From NCBI RefSeq assembly GCF_001494635.1, contig NZ_LOJF01000010.1, forward strand, positions 310,001 through 374,000: a stretch of DNA of 64,000 nucleotides, written 5' to 3'. Of this stretch, positions 1 to 10,356 are shown piece by piece (positions within the stretch are counted from its first letter, which is position 1; the number at the start of each line of letters is the position of its first letter). The notes under the pieces are model-generated. The model searched no databases and was not told where the DNA came from. It saw only the letters and a program-made list of their open reading frames with translations. The position numbers were made by a program, and so were the translations under genes. The stretch comes from Tractidigestivibacter scatoligenes (lineage in GTDB: Bacteria > Actinomycetota > Coriobacteriia > Coriobacteriales > Atopobiaceae).

Positions 1-850
1 GATAAAGAGAGAGCATGGCGTCAGCGATGACCTCGCCAATTATCGAGCCGAGGGGGCCTGTGACCAAGAGGGTGAGCGGTGCCATGATAAGGAAGATGGG
101 AAGCTGAGAGAGGAGCAAACCCCAATTGCGCACCCTAGTGCTCAAGATTCCCTTCTCAACCAAGGACTGGACCCAAACCGTTATAAGCATGGGCAGCAAG
201 CTCGCGCTATAGGAAATTGCGTGCACGGGTAGTCCGAATAGGCTGATGGCTCCTCCGTCTGAAACCATTTGGGAAAAGGTGGGATGCATGAGAATGCCAG
301 CAAGTATCATTGCTATGACGGTGTTGCAGCCAAAGTGCACAGATGCACTGTATGCCACGAGAAACGGCAAAAAGTAGAAGAACGAATCACCCATCATATT
401 TAGCAATATGTATGTCTGACTGTCGGTAGCAAGCCATCCGCAGAGTACTGCGATGGAGAGAAATGCTTTGAACAGTCCGGTGACTACGAGGCCGGAGAGA
501 ATCGGCGTAATTGTCGCAGAGATTGCATTCAAAATTTGGCCGCCCCAATACTTGAAGCCATGTCTCTCCTCGTGTGGCGTTGGGCTTGGGTATACCGTTT
601 TCCCATCAAGCTGAGCAGTGACGGCCTTGTATATGCTGTCGATTGACTGGCCAACGATGACTTGATAAGTGCCTCCGGATCGCGCGATTCCAGCTACCTC
701 GGGCAGTTTTTTCAGGCCGTCGTCATCCGCGAGAGAAGGGTCAACTAGTTTGAAACGCAAGCGCGTGAAGCAATGAGAGACTTCGCTGATGTTTCCAGGT
801 CCGCCAACGCCTTCAATGATGCTCTGAGCTGCTTTTTCGTAACTGCTCAT
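1..850 (-). CDS. PTS beta-glucoside-type EIIBC component, C-terminal part outside the window
   Basis: Membrane sugar permease of the phosphotransferase system that imports and phosphorylates a beta-glucoside. About 283 residues are visible from the start codon at 850; the gene runs off the left edge. Residues 1-80 form an EIIB domain with the phospho-accepting cysteine C27 in HCFTRLRF. From about residue 100 (KYWGGQILNAISATITPIL) a hydrophobic EIIC domain follows with several membrane segments. A GAAAGG ribosome site lies 7 bases upstream of the ATG. It is the third gene on this strand after a 6-phospho-beta-glycosidase and an RpiR regulator, which supports a beta-glucoside role. The exact sugar cannot be read from the sequence, and whether an EIIA domain is fused at the missing end is unknown. 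Confidence 0.88.
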   Translation of the reverse strand, partial: MSSYEKAAQSIIEGVGGPGNISEVSHCFTRLRFKLVDPSLADDDGLKKLPEVAGIARSGGTYQVIVGQSIDSIYKAVTAQLDGKTVYPSPTPHEERHGFKYWGGQILNAISATITPILSGLVVTGLFKAFLSIAVLCGWLATDSQTYILLNMMGDSFFYFLPFLVAYSASVHFGCNTVIAMILAGILMHPTFSQMVSDGGAISLFGLPVHAISYSASLLPMLITVWVQSLVEKGILSTRVRNWGLLLSQLPIFLIMAPLTLLVTGPLGSIIGEVIADAMLSLY

Positions 851-1192
851 GGGTTAACCTTTCGTGAGGGCGCGGCAATACGTCGCAGCCATGTTTGTCC
901 TAGGCTTCCAGTCGGCCCGCGGTGCTCGTACTGGTTGGACTTGATTATGGTTCATATGTGAGATTATTCGTGATTCATTTGATGAAGCACTTTTTTGGCT
1001 TGATTTATCACGGCGACTAGCATAAACACAAGCCGTCTTATTACCAGTTGTAGTCCCATCCGATGTGCTGCGAGCTTCAGGACTCTTCGGTAGTGCTGGC
1101 TGAAGTGTTTGGACTCTTTATCTCCTCGTATGCAAGCCGTTCGGGTTCGTGTGCATGTTAGGCGTAATTTTCCTGGACGGCCTCACGGGGCG
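851..1192. other. Intergenic gap between RpiR regulator and PTS gene
   Basis: This 342-base stretch is less GC-rich than the genes around it. It presumably carries the promoter or leader of the PTS gene. I see no convincing open frame, no antiterminator-type hairpin pair and no promoter good enough to call. Confidence 0.4.
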
Positions 1193-2002
1193 TCATTTGG
1201 GTTGAGCCAAGATGGGAGAACCAAAGAGGTGAAGGTAGGAGGATGAAAGCAGGTCGAAGAAGTATGAAATCCCATACTTTCCGTAGATGCCCAACGCGTC
1301 CCGTCCCTCCTGGTCTTCGGAGAGACACAATACGTGGTCGTAGGCATCCCAATTCAAAAGTTCCAGGTTGGCTGTAATGAGTATCTTGCTCGCATTTGCT
1401 TGGCGTATAAGGTAATCAAAGCTGCGTGCAAATACGCCAGACGCCGAGACCACCACCAGCAAAGACGCACTCTGGATTGGTTTTCTGGTTAGCATGCTCT
1501 CATAGTCGCTGGTAACAACTTCGGTTAGCTTTCCGGCGAAGAACAACTCCTGCTGGAAGCGATTGAGGACACCGCTAGTATTACCGGCGCATGCCAAGGT
1601 GACATGCGCATGCTCATGAAGCTCCCGGGCCAATTCTTCAATTACATCGTCATTCACAGTTTGCTTCATCTGCATAAACATGCGCTGGATTCCCGAATCG
1701 AGCGCATTCCTATACGAGCTGAGGTCCTGCTCCAAATCACGGGCATTTAAGTCGCTTGGGAACAGCGCACTGGATATCCCGTCTTTGAGATCGGAGAAGC
1801 TGGTGAATCCCATGCGATTGCAGAATCGTCGTACTGCAGAGCGAGTTACGAAAGCGTTGTCCATTATCTCGGTGATTGAGATATGCTGGATATTTGCCAA
1901 ACGCGGCATCAAGTAGAGAGCAATCGCATAGTCGCTATTATGTTGCCCGGAGTTGAGGACAAGGCAAAACGTATTTAACAAGCCGAAGCCGTTGACGTTC
2001 AC
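1193..2002 (-). CDS. RpiR/MurR-family transcriptional regulator with SIS domain
   Basis: Probable sugar-phosphate-responsive regulator of the neighbouring beta-glucoside genes. The N-terminal third carries an RpiR helix-turn-helix (ISITEIMDNAFVTRSAVRRF), and the C-terminal half is a SIS sugar-isomerase-like fold (VTLACAGNTSGVLNRFQQEL, LLVVVSASG) expected to bind a phosphosugar. Length with this start is 269 residues, normal for the family. The start is uncertain: I chose GTG at 2002 because a longer frame to 2164 would overlap the end of the glycosidase gene by 98 bases and would add residues unlike the family; a GGAGGA lies only 3 bases upstream, which is closer than usual. It sits 64 bases downstream of the glycosidase gene and is likely co-transcribed with it. 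Confidence 0.82.
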   Translation of the reverse strand: MNVNGFGLLNTFCLVLNSGQHNSDYAIALYLMPRLANIQHISITEIMDNAFVTRSAVRRFCNRMGFTSFSDLKDGISSALFPSDLNARDLEQDLSSYRNALDSGIQRMFMQMKQTVNDDVIEELARELHEHAHVTLACAGNTSGVLNRFQQELFFAGKLTEVVTSDYESMLTRKPIQSASLLVVVSASGVFARSFDYLIRQANASKILITANLELLNWDAYDHVLCLSEDQEGRDALGIYGKYGISYFFDLLSSSYLHLFGSPILAQPK

Positions 2003-2066
2003 CAGTCCTCCAGGTATTTGCTCTGCAAACAATGACAATCCCAGAGTAGGACATCCCCTGAACAGG

Positions 2067-3497
2067 TCAAGCGTCTGCGCGGCGAGCGGCGTCTCGTGAA
2101 ATGAAATCCCGGTACCATGCCCAGCTTTTCTTTGGAATGCGGATGAGGTCGTGGTCAAAATCAACCCTGACTAGACCGTAGCGCTTCTTATACCCATTAA
2201 CCCAGCTATAGAGATCCATAGCGCTCCAAATGTAGTAGCCACGTACATTCGACCCCTCGTTACGGGCTTCGGAAAGGCTCTTCAGGAAAGCGCCTATTAT
2301 TTCGATGCGATCATCGTCCTCAACGTAGCCACTATCGTCTGGCGTTTCCAGGGAACCGTGCCCGTTTTCCGTGAGCACGATAGGATTCCCATAACGTTCC
2401 TTGATATCCATCAATGAGTCATGCATGATTCGGGGAAGTATCTCTCGACCCCACTGGTTATGAGGGACGGATGGGTCAACAAGCGTCTCATATAAGGGCG
2501 CAACGGCTTGCCCCTCCATCGTTGCTCCCCCTCCCACCGAGTCGACTTTCGCGCTCGTGGGAGAGTTGTTCCAGTCGGTCACATAGCGACGTGCATATAC
2601 ATTTAGGTTCAGGTAGTCGCCTTTCCCAGCTGCAAACGCTTCTGCCTCGTCGGGTACACGATAGAGAAACGTTCCCAGCTTCTCGAGCATCTCGTCGAGC
2701 TCCGGCGGAAGCCTGCCTTCCAGTGCCGGGCACAGTATCATGCGATTGTTGAAGAAGTCTGCTGCCGTATAGACCTCGGCGGGGTTATTCGTCCCAGTTG
2801 CCACTTCGATGAGACTGTCATTGTGTACCACACCAATGGCTCCGGGCAGATTCATCTCGTGGTAAATGGCCACTGCCTTAGCGCTCGCGAGCATCTCGTT
2901 ATACTGCCATTGCAGGTAGCTATGGACATCAGCCTTGCGGCAGGGTGGGTACACCCCGGCGATATTGGCGTTGTAGCTGTAAAACTGTGGCTCGTCGAGA
3001 GTCGACCAGAGCCTTACGCGGTCACCGAATCTCTCGAAACATATGCGAGCGTAGTCCCCGAAGGCATCCGCAATGCTGGTGTTGCCCCATCCACCCTTCA
3101 GAGCGATTGGGTAGGGGAGGTCGTAGTGGAGGAGAACGACGTTTGGTTCGATATTGCGTTCGAGACAACCATCGATGACCCGATCATAGAACGACAGCCC
3201 CTCCTCGTTGGCTCGTCCCGTGCCGCCTGGCAAGATTCGGCTCCAGCTGAGTGAGAGACGAAGAGCATTCTGCCCTCCCTCGGCTATGAGATCGAGATCC
3301 TCCTCGAACCGATGATAAAAATCGCTTGCAACGCGAGCGTCCACACCGTTAACGTTCATCCAATCGATTGCGTTGAAATAGTCCCATTCGCTGAGCCCCT
3401 TTCCACCCTCATTCCACGCTCCCTCGCATTGATATGCAGCAATGGCTGATCCCCAGAGGAACGGCATCTCGTCAAAAGGTGATGGGACGGCGTGCAT
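2067..3497 (-). CDS. 6-phospho-beta-glycosidase, glycoside hydrolase family 1
   Basis: Cytoplasmic enzyme that would cleave the 6-phosphorylated beta-glucoside delivered by the adjacent PTS. The 476-residue length is typical for GH1. The nucleophile is E377 in VLTENG. The acid/base is E169 in STLDEP, where the usual Asn of the NEP motif is Asp. Near the end, S431, K438 and Y440 in SWVNGYKKRYG sit with the spacing of the phosphate-binding Ser/Lys/Tyr triad of LacG-type 6-phospho-glycosidases, so a phosphorylated substrate is likely; glucoside versus galactoside cannot be decided. I chose ATG 3497, just upstream of the conserved FLWGSAIAAYQCEG; the open frame continues about 130 codons further upstream but without family similarity. 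ATG 3469 is an alternative start. Confidence 0.9.
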   Translation of the reverse strand: MHAVPSPFDEMPFLWGSAIAAYQCEGAWNEGGKGLSEWDYFNAIDWMNVNGVDARVASDFYHRFEEDLDLIAEGGQNALRLSLSWSRILPGGTGRANEEGLSFYDRVIDGCLERNIEPNVVLLHYDLPYPIALKGGWGNTSIADAFGDYARICFERFGDRVRLWSTLDEPQFYSYNANIAGVYPPCRKADVHSYLQWQYNEMLASAKAVAIYHEMNLPGAIGVVHNDSLIEVATGTNNPAEVYTAADFFNNRMILCPALEGRLPPELDEMLEKLGTFLYRVPDEAEAFAAGKGDYLNLNVYARRYVTDWNNSPTSAKVDSVGGGATMEGQAVAPLYETLVDPSVPHNQWGREILPRIMHDSLMDIKERYGNPIVLTENGHGSLETPDDSGYVEDDDRIEIIGAFLKSLSEARNEGSNVRGYYIWSAMDLYSWVNGYKKRYGLVRVDFDHDLIRIPKKSWAWYRDFISRDAARRADA

Positions 3498-4056
3498 GGC
3501 AGTCTCGTTTCTGCTGAAGCGGTTATTTCTGATGAGTATATGAGTGCCTTCGCTGTGTCGGCGATTCGTTTGGTGAACCGTTTTGATGGGCGTGTTAACT
3601 GTGGCAACTGGGGTCTCGGCTTTTGAGTGGGCAGCCGTTTGCGCTCTTATGATGCGTGGCAAGCACGGGGGGAGAGAGTTGGCGTTTACGAGATGTCCTG
3701 GATCACAGGACACAACCGCCAGACAAGCCCAAGGTGCCCAAGTGTTGATGGCACTTCTCGCCCGGATCACAGTCCCTAGCAAGGCGCGTAAGACTCTAAC
3801 GGGATTCTCATCTAGTCTCCCCTGTGGTATTGCGATGAGCATGAATTGCAATTTGTGCGTGATGCAGGAACTCAATGCGGTGATGGTGTCGAAGACCAAG
3901 GAGAGGCGTCAATGACCGGCGGCAGAATTACAAGACCAGAAGAAGAAACCTGCCTGGGGGAGCATTGCCAACGCCATCGGTGACGACGCCGTCGGTGGAA
4001 ATGATGATTCGGCTGCCCTCATTTAATTGCGGTCCGTTGAAAAGGACGCGCCCCAA
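3498..4056. other. Gap with possible gene remnant upstream of the glycosidase
   Basis: 559 bases between two genes that run in the same direction. On the minus strand TATACT at 3535-3540 is a plausible -10 for the glycosidase gene, without a good -35. On the plus strand one frame is open from 3583, interrupted only by TGA at 3913, and continues to a stop at 4023-4025; its last 28 codons (KKKPAWGSIANAIGDD then AVGGNDDSAALI) read like a genuine protein tail. I do not recognise it. It may be a decayed gene end or chance. Confidence 0.3.
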
Positions 4057-5961
4057 TTAATCACTTGGGGCATGGTCGCCAATCGCGCCAGCCTCCAATG
4101 CGCTGACCAAGGCAAAATGGTCTATCAGGGAGGGTATCACCCCATGGCGGGTCACGCTGTACCCTGCGGCGTAGCTTGCCACGCGGATTGCGCGGTCAAG
4201 GTCATCCGCATGGAGAAGGGACGCCACGAGCGCGCTGGCAAACGCATCGCACGCACCAGCGTCGTCTATGGTGGGGAAAGCGAATGCCGGATAGCTCCGC
4301 TCCCCCTCGCGCGTGCAGAGGAAGCACCCGCTGCTCCCGCGAGTGACGATGACCGCCTTCGGACCCTGCTCCAGAAGCGCCCTCGCCTTCGCGGCAATCG
4401 TCCCATCGCCGGGGCATATGCGCTCAAGCTCGTGCTCGTTGGGGACCAGGTAGTCCACAAGCGCCAGCAGGCTAGTTGGGAGCTCGTCGCAAGAGGACGG
4501 CTTGAGGACCGTCTGCGCGCCCATCTCATGGGCGACCCGGCAGGCCTCGGCCGCTGTATCCAAGGGTATCTCGGTCTGCACAAGGCAGAATCGGGTGCCC
4601 TCGAACAGCGAGGACCTGTCACGGATGTCCTTTGGGGCAAGCAGCGCGTTGGCACCTGCGACAAGCGAGATCATCGTATTGCCGCTCGAGTCGGCAAAGA
4701 TCAGTGCTTTGCCGGTTTCCGCATCCTCAACACGATGCACCCCGGAGCTCTCGATGCCCCAACCGTCAAACTCCCGGAAGAGGACGTCGGCTTCGTAGTC
4801 CGAGCCGACGTTTCCCACCACCGCGGTGCGATATCCCAGCTTGGCCACGCCAACTGCCGTGTTCGCCGCCTTTCCGCCGGCGTATTGCTGCGTGGCGAGC
4901 GTGCTGACGGTTGCCCCCACGTGGGGGAGGGACGGGACGAGCATGTAGGTGTCAGAGTTGAGGCTGCCCACCACGACGACCTTGTCGGCCCTGCGGATTG
5001 GGGGAGAGGCAACGGTGGTCGTGTTCTCCAATTCGTATCGCGGTGAGAACGCCACCTGGCCTTTGCCGCCCTCGATTTGGGAGACGAGCCTTTTGCACAG
5101 AAATACCCCAAAGTCCGAGTTCCGGACGAGATACGTCGAGATCTGGACGCCCCACATGACGTCGTTGGCGTCCTGGTCCTCGTTGTGGAGAGAGACGAGG
5201 GAGACATCGATGGGGATGTGGTAGTGGAGCTTGCCCATGAGCTGGGAGAAGCGAATCGCATCGCGAAAATGCGACGAGACCACGCCCGTCACCCTGCCGT
5301 CTGCAATCGCCCTGGCAACCCTCTGGTCAACGTCCTCAAAGACAAGGTCTCCCATGTAGGGGAGGCTGTTGTCCTCGAGGCAGGCCTTGTATCCAGCAAG
5401 GAACTCCTTCGCGCGGCGAGTCTTGGAGAGGAGGCAGCCGATGCCCGTGTGGCCGCGCGACACGAGCTCGCCGGTCATCTGGTATGCGATCTCGTAGTAT
5501 GGCTGGACCAGGGTACCGTCTCCGCCATTGACGCCAATGAGCAGATGCGGAATCCCCGATTTGCTGAGCTTGGCCTTGAGCTGCTGGCTGGTCTCGGCGA
5601 CGGGCTCCCAGATGATGCCTGCGCAGCCGCTGGAGAGTATGGTCTTGAGGTTGTGCGCCTCCGTCTGGGAGTTGGAGTAGCTGTCAAGCACCAGCGGGGT
5701 GTAGCCCTCGCGCTGAGCCGTACGGATGATCCCGTCGAGCATGGAGTCGTACGATACCGGCTCCCGCAGTATCACGGCAAGGGTCCTCTTGGCGCTCTGC
5801 TTGGAGATGATCGACGAGTAGGGGACGTAGTGGTATTTCTCCACTATCGCATTGACCTTCTCGCGGGTCTCGCTGCTGATGCTCGCATCCTTGTGATTGA
5901 CGACCTTCGAGACCGTTGCGGGCGACACTCCAGCCAGCCGGGCAATATCCTTGATATCCAC
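4057..5961 (-). CDS. LacI-family regulator fused to a PfkB/ribokinase-type kinase
   Basis: One 634-residue protein combines two normally separate functions. Residues 1-50 are a LacI helix-turn-helix (IKDIARLAGVSPATVSKVVN). Residues 60-315 form a periplasmic-binding-protein-like sensor ending in SPRYELENTTTV. From about residue 326 a PfkB kinase starts (VVVVGSLNSDTYM, AGGKAANTAVGVAKLG) and ends with DDAGACDAFASAL, where D572 is the expected catalytic base although GAGD has become GACD. I chose GTG 5961 because AGAGGGGGG lies 7 bases upstream and the family N-terminus starts there; ATG 6006 is less likely. It diverges from the nucleoside operon starting at 6150 and probably controls it. The regulator could sense a sugar or nucleoside and phosphorylate the same compound, but that is inference. 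Confidence 0.9.
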   Translation of the reverse strand: MDIKDIARLAGVSPATVSKVVNHKDASISSETREKVNAIVEKYHYVPYSSIISKQSAKRTLAVILREPVSYDSMLDGIIRTAQREGYTPLVLDSYSNSQTEAHNLKTILSSGCAGIIWEPVAETSQQLKAKLSKSGIPHLLIGVNGGDGTLVQPYYEIAYQMTGELVSRGHTGIGCLLSKTRRAKEFLAGYKACLEDNSLPYMGDLVFEDVDQRVARAIADGRVTGVVSSHFRDAIRFSQLMGKLHYHIPIDVSLVSLHNEDQDANDVMWGVQISTYLVRNSDFGVFLCKRLVSQIEGGKGQVAFSPRYELENTTTVASPPIRRADKVVVVGSLNSDTYMLVPSLPHVGATVSTLATQQYAGGKAANTAVGVAKLGYRTAVVGNVGSDYEADVLFREFDGWGIESSGVHRVEDAETGKALIFADSSGNTMISLVAGANALLAPKDIRDRSSLFEGTRFCLVQTEIPLDTAAEACRVAHEMGAQTVLKPSSCDELPTSLLALVDYLVPNEHELERICPGDGTIAAKARALLEQGPKAVIVTRGSSGCFLCTREGERSYPAFAFPTIDDAGACDAFASALVASLLHADDLDRAIRVASYAAGYSVTRHGVIPSLIDHFALVSALEAGAIGDHAPSD

Positions 5962-6001
5962 TGTTCGGCCCCCCTCTCGGGACGTGCATATACATACGCC
6001 T

Positions 6002-6127
6002 GTCACAGACGTGACGGCTATCCGACGAATAGATACCGCTGGCGGGATGGTGCGGGAGCTTCTTGCCGCCGCAATATTAACATCGCCTCAACGTAAGGGA
6101 AATCATTTTACGAAAGTATTTTCCTAA
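6002..6127. promoter_or_regulatory. Divergent control region with two palindromic candidates
   Basis: The 188 bases between the two divergent starts contain GTCAC-N4-GTGAC at 6002-6015 and an imperfect, AT-rich palindrome at 6099-6125 (arms GGAAA and TTTTCC around TTTTACGAAAG). Either could be the operator of the LacI-type protein encoded next door. I cannot assign the promoters with confidence. Confidence 0.3.
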
Positions 6128-6149
6128 TCCACTATGGGAGGAGTCGACC

Positions 6150-7550
6150 ATGAGGGCATGGGAATACGAGCGACACACGCGTGACATCCAGATTCCGCGC
6201 CGGCTGCCCAGCGATGACGAGGCCCTCTGGGAGAACCAGGCGGAGAACGTGGACAAGCCACTTAACGATGCGGTCAAGATCTACTGGGGTTCCGAGACGC
6301 CAGGCTCTCTCGCCCGCGAGGTGCTTGCGGTGGCAGCCATTCAGGCGACGGAGAACCAGGGAAGAGTCGTGCCGGATGCCGACAAGCTCCTCATGGATGG
6401 CTTCACGGCGATGTCGAGTGATGACATTGTGGAGGTCCACCGGGCAACTCATGCGCTCTTTGAGGCCTGTCACAACGCCCAAATCGACGAGAGCTCCGAT
6501 TACTGGAACTACAAGCTCTACGAGAGCTACGAGGAGTATGCCTCCGCGGTCGACTTCCCGGACGCCGTGCCGGTCGACATGGGCGACGACCTCTTCGACC
6601 GCGTCCATGCCGGATGGATGGCCCAAGTCATCGGAGGGGCGTACGGCACGTGCCTCGAGGGCTACACCACCGATGGCATCATGAAGGCCTATGGGCTGGT
6701 GGACAAGTACGTCCGCAAGCCCAACACGTACAACGACGACGTGACCTACGAGCTGGCGCTTCTGGTTGCGTACGAGAACAACGGCGCCAACACCACCAGC
6801 CATGACATCGCGTACGAATGGATGAGCCGCATCGGCTTTGGCTGGTCTGCCGAGGACATGGCCCTGAGGAACCTGCGCTGCGGCATCATGCCGCCAGAGA
6901 GCGGGAGGTTCAACAACCCCTTCTGCGAGTGGATCGGCGCCCAGATGAGGGGTGTCATCTGCGGCCAGATTTGGCCGGGCAACCCGAGAAAGGCTGCCGA
7001 GGCAGCGTTCCACGATGCCGAGATCTCGCACTGGCACAACGGCATTCTTGGCGAGGTCTTCAACGCGGTGCTATGCTCCATGGCGTTTTACGAGTCCGAT
7101 ATGCGCGTCCTCGTGCGCAAGGCCGCAGAGCTCATTCCGGCTGACAGCCAGTACAGAAGCGTGCTGGACTTTGCCCTCGGGCAGTGCGAGAAGCATGACA
7201 ACTGGCTCGACGCCTGGCGCCCCTGCGAGAAGCGACTCGAGCGCTACAACTGGGTCCACGCCTATCCCAACGCGGCAATCGAGGTCATCGCCCTCTGGTT
7301 TGGCGGAGACGACTTCACCCACATGCTCGAGATCTGCGGGGGCTGCGGGCAGGACGTGGACTGCGTGGCGGCACAGGTGATGACCGTATGGGCTACCGCG
7401 CGCGGCTATGAGGCAATCCCCGAGCGCTGGATCGAGCCGCTGGGCGATCGCCTCGACACCTACATGCGCGGCATGAAGGTCTTGAGTGTACGCCAGGTCT
7501 CACAGCGAACTTGCGATGTGGCAAGACGGCTTTGTTGCTCTTCCCGATAA
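6150..7550 (+). CDS. ADP-ribosylglycohydrolase-family protein
   Basis: First gene of the nucleoside operon, 466 residues. The ADP-ribosylglycohydrolase fold is suggested by GWMAQVIGGAYGTCLEG (155-171), the metal-binding-type YNDDVTYE at 194-201 and the C-terminal GGCGQDVDCVAAQV (397-410), which replaces the usual GGDTDT-type loop with aspartates D402 and D404. The N-terminal 145 residues are not the core domain and are not recognised. GGGAGGAG sits upstream of the ATG. Downstream are nucleoside transport, hydrolase and kinase genes, so the substrate is more likely a ribosyl compound or nucleoside derivative than a modified protein. The family covers many reactions, so this remains an inference. 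Confidence 0.75.
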   Translation: MRAWEYERHTRDIQIPRRLPSDDEALWENQAENVDKPLNDAVKIYWGSETPGSLAREVLAVAAIQATENQGRVVPDADKLLMDGFTAMSSDDIVEVHRATHALFEACHNAQIDESSDYWNYKLYESYEEYASAVDFPDAVPVDMGDDLFDRVHAGWMAQVIGGAYGTCLEGYTTDGIMKAYGLVDKYVRKPNTYNDDVTYELALLVAYENNGANTTSHDIAYEWMSRIGFGWSAEDMALRNLRCGIMPPESGRFNNPFCEWIGAQMRGVICGQIWPGNPRKAAEAAFHDAEISHWHNGILGEVFNAVLCSMAFYESDMRVLVRKAAELIPADSQYRSVLDFALGQCEKHDNWLDAWRPCEKRLERYNWVHAYPNAAIEVIALWFGGDDFTHMLEICGGCGQDVDCVAAQVMTVWATARGYEAIPERWIEPLGDRLDTYMRGMKVLSVRQVSQRTCDVARRLCCSSR

Positions 7551-7611
7551 CTCTTTTGGCAATGACCCGGCTTGCGAGCTGGGTGGACATCGCAATGAAA
7601 AGGGAGAGAGG

Positions 7612-8703
7612 ATGGCAAGGATGAGCGGAAACATGAACAGGCGTCAGTTTCTCGCAACGAGTGGGATTGCGCTTGCAGGCCTTGGATTAAGCGCCTGCGG
7701 AGGAAGTTCGACCAGTGGCAACAGCTCTTCTGATTCCGGCTCCTCTAGCGACAAGAAGCGCATCGTCTACGTCATTAACGGCACTCTCGGCGACAAGTCG
7801 TTCTTCGACTCCGGTCACGAAGGCATGGAGAAGATCGCGGACCAGTACGGTGATCAGTACGAGACCGACACCCGAGAGATGGGCTATGACACTTCCGTCT
7901 GGGAGTCCACCGCGCTCGACATCGCGTCAGAGGGCTGGGACATCATGATCATGGGTACCTTCGACATGGTCGAGTATGCGGACGAGATTGCCACCCAGTA
8001 TCCCGATACCAAGATTTGGTTCTTCGACGAATCCTGGGATTTCAATACCTATCCCCATGACAACATCTATGGCATGCTCTTCGCCCAGAACCAGGGCTCT
8101 TATCTTGTTGGCATGGCGGCCGCATACGCCACAAAGACCAAGAAGGTTGCCTTCATGGGCGGCATGCAGAATAAAGTTCTGCAAGACTTCTTTGTTGGAT
8201 ATAAGCAGGGCGTTGCAGCGGTCGATCCCTCCGTCGAGGTCGTCGACGACTGGACTCAGAGTTTTAGCGACTCCACGATTGGCCACGACCATGCGCGTGC
8301 CCTCTATCAGCAGGGCTACGACATCGTCTTTTCCTGCTGCAGCAGCTGCGGCTTGGGTGCCTTTGATGCTGCGGTCGAGATGGGCGATGGGTACTATGTC
8401 ATCGGCGTTGACGGAAACCAAGGCGAGTACTGGGCGTCCCAGGGCGACACCGCCAAGGCGGCGCATACGTTGACGTCCATGCAAAAGAACGTAAACAACA
8501 CGTTCCTCGACGCGGCCGGCGAGGAGCTCAAGGGAACGCTGCCGTATGGCACCGTCGTGACATACGGACTGGACAAGGGCGGCGTCAGCTACTCGGTCAC
8601 GGATACAACCAAGGAAGTCCTCACCGAGGAGCAGCTCGCCGCCATCGACCAGGCGCAGCAGGACATCATTGACGGGAAGATTCAAGTCGACACAACCTTC
8701 TAG
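7612..8703 (+). CDS. BMP-family (Med/PnrA-like) nucleoside-binding lipoprotein
   Basis: Substrate-binding protein of the ABC importer encoded downstream, anchored outside the membrane. The N-terminus NRRQFLATSGIALAGLGLSAC has a twin-arginine-like motif followed by a lipobox (LSAC), then a Ser/Gly-rich linker. The mature domain (KKRIVYVINGTLGDKSFFDSG, VDGNQGEYW) matches the BMP family, which binds purine and other nucleosides. Length 363 residues. Start ATG 7612 follows GGGAGAGAGG; an earlier in-frame start would overlap the preceding gene. ATG 7624 is possible. The order lipoprotein-ATPase-permease-permease is the standard one for these importers. Confidence 0.9.
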   Translation: MARMSGNMNRRQFLATSGIALAGLGLSACGGSSTSGNSSSDSGSSSDKKRIVYVINGTLGDKSFFDSGHEGMEKIADQYGDQYETDTREMGYDTSVWESTALDIASEGWDIMIMGTFDMVEYADEIATQYPDTKIWFFDESWDFNTYPHDNIYGMLFAQNQGSYLVGMAAAYATKTKKVAFMGGMQNKVLQDFFVGYKQGVAAVDPSVEVVDDWTQSFSDSTIGHDHARALYQQGYDIVFSCCSSCGLGAFDAAVEMGDGYYVIGVDGNQGEYWASQGDTAKAAHTLTSMQKNVNNTFLDAAGEELKGTLPYGTVVTYGLDKGGVSYSVTDTTKEVLTEEQLAAIDQAQQDIIDGKIQVDTTF

Positions 8704-8712
8704 CCTTGAATT

Positions 8713-8755
8713 GCCACCCCATCCCCGCCGTCTCTCCCAGGCGGGACGGGGTGGC
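8713..8755 (+). terminator. Strong hairpin between binding protein and ATPase genes
   Basis: GCCACCCCATCCCCGCC pairs with GGCGGGACGGGGTGGC across a short loop, leaving one bulge. Only a weak T tract follows. Such a partial terminator or mRNA-protecting hairpin would let the binding protein be made in excess over the membrane parts. Confidence 0.65.
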
Positions 8756-8796
8756 GCCTTTCGGATACCGATGCCAAATGGAGGAGGTAGACCACA

Positions 8797-10345
<1,549 letters not shown>

Positions 10346-10356
<11 letters not shown>

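Noticed and set aside
4027-6096. Long plus-strand frames opposite the LacI-PfkB gene
   Set aside because: They are mirror frames of a GC-rich gene with strong family matches on the other strand; no ribosome site or family features.
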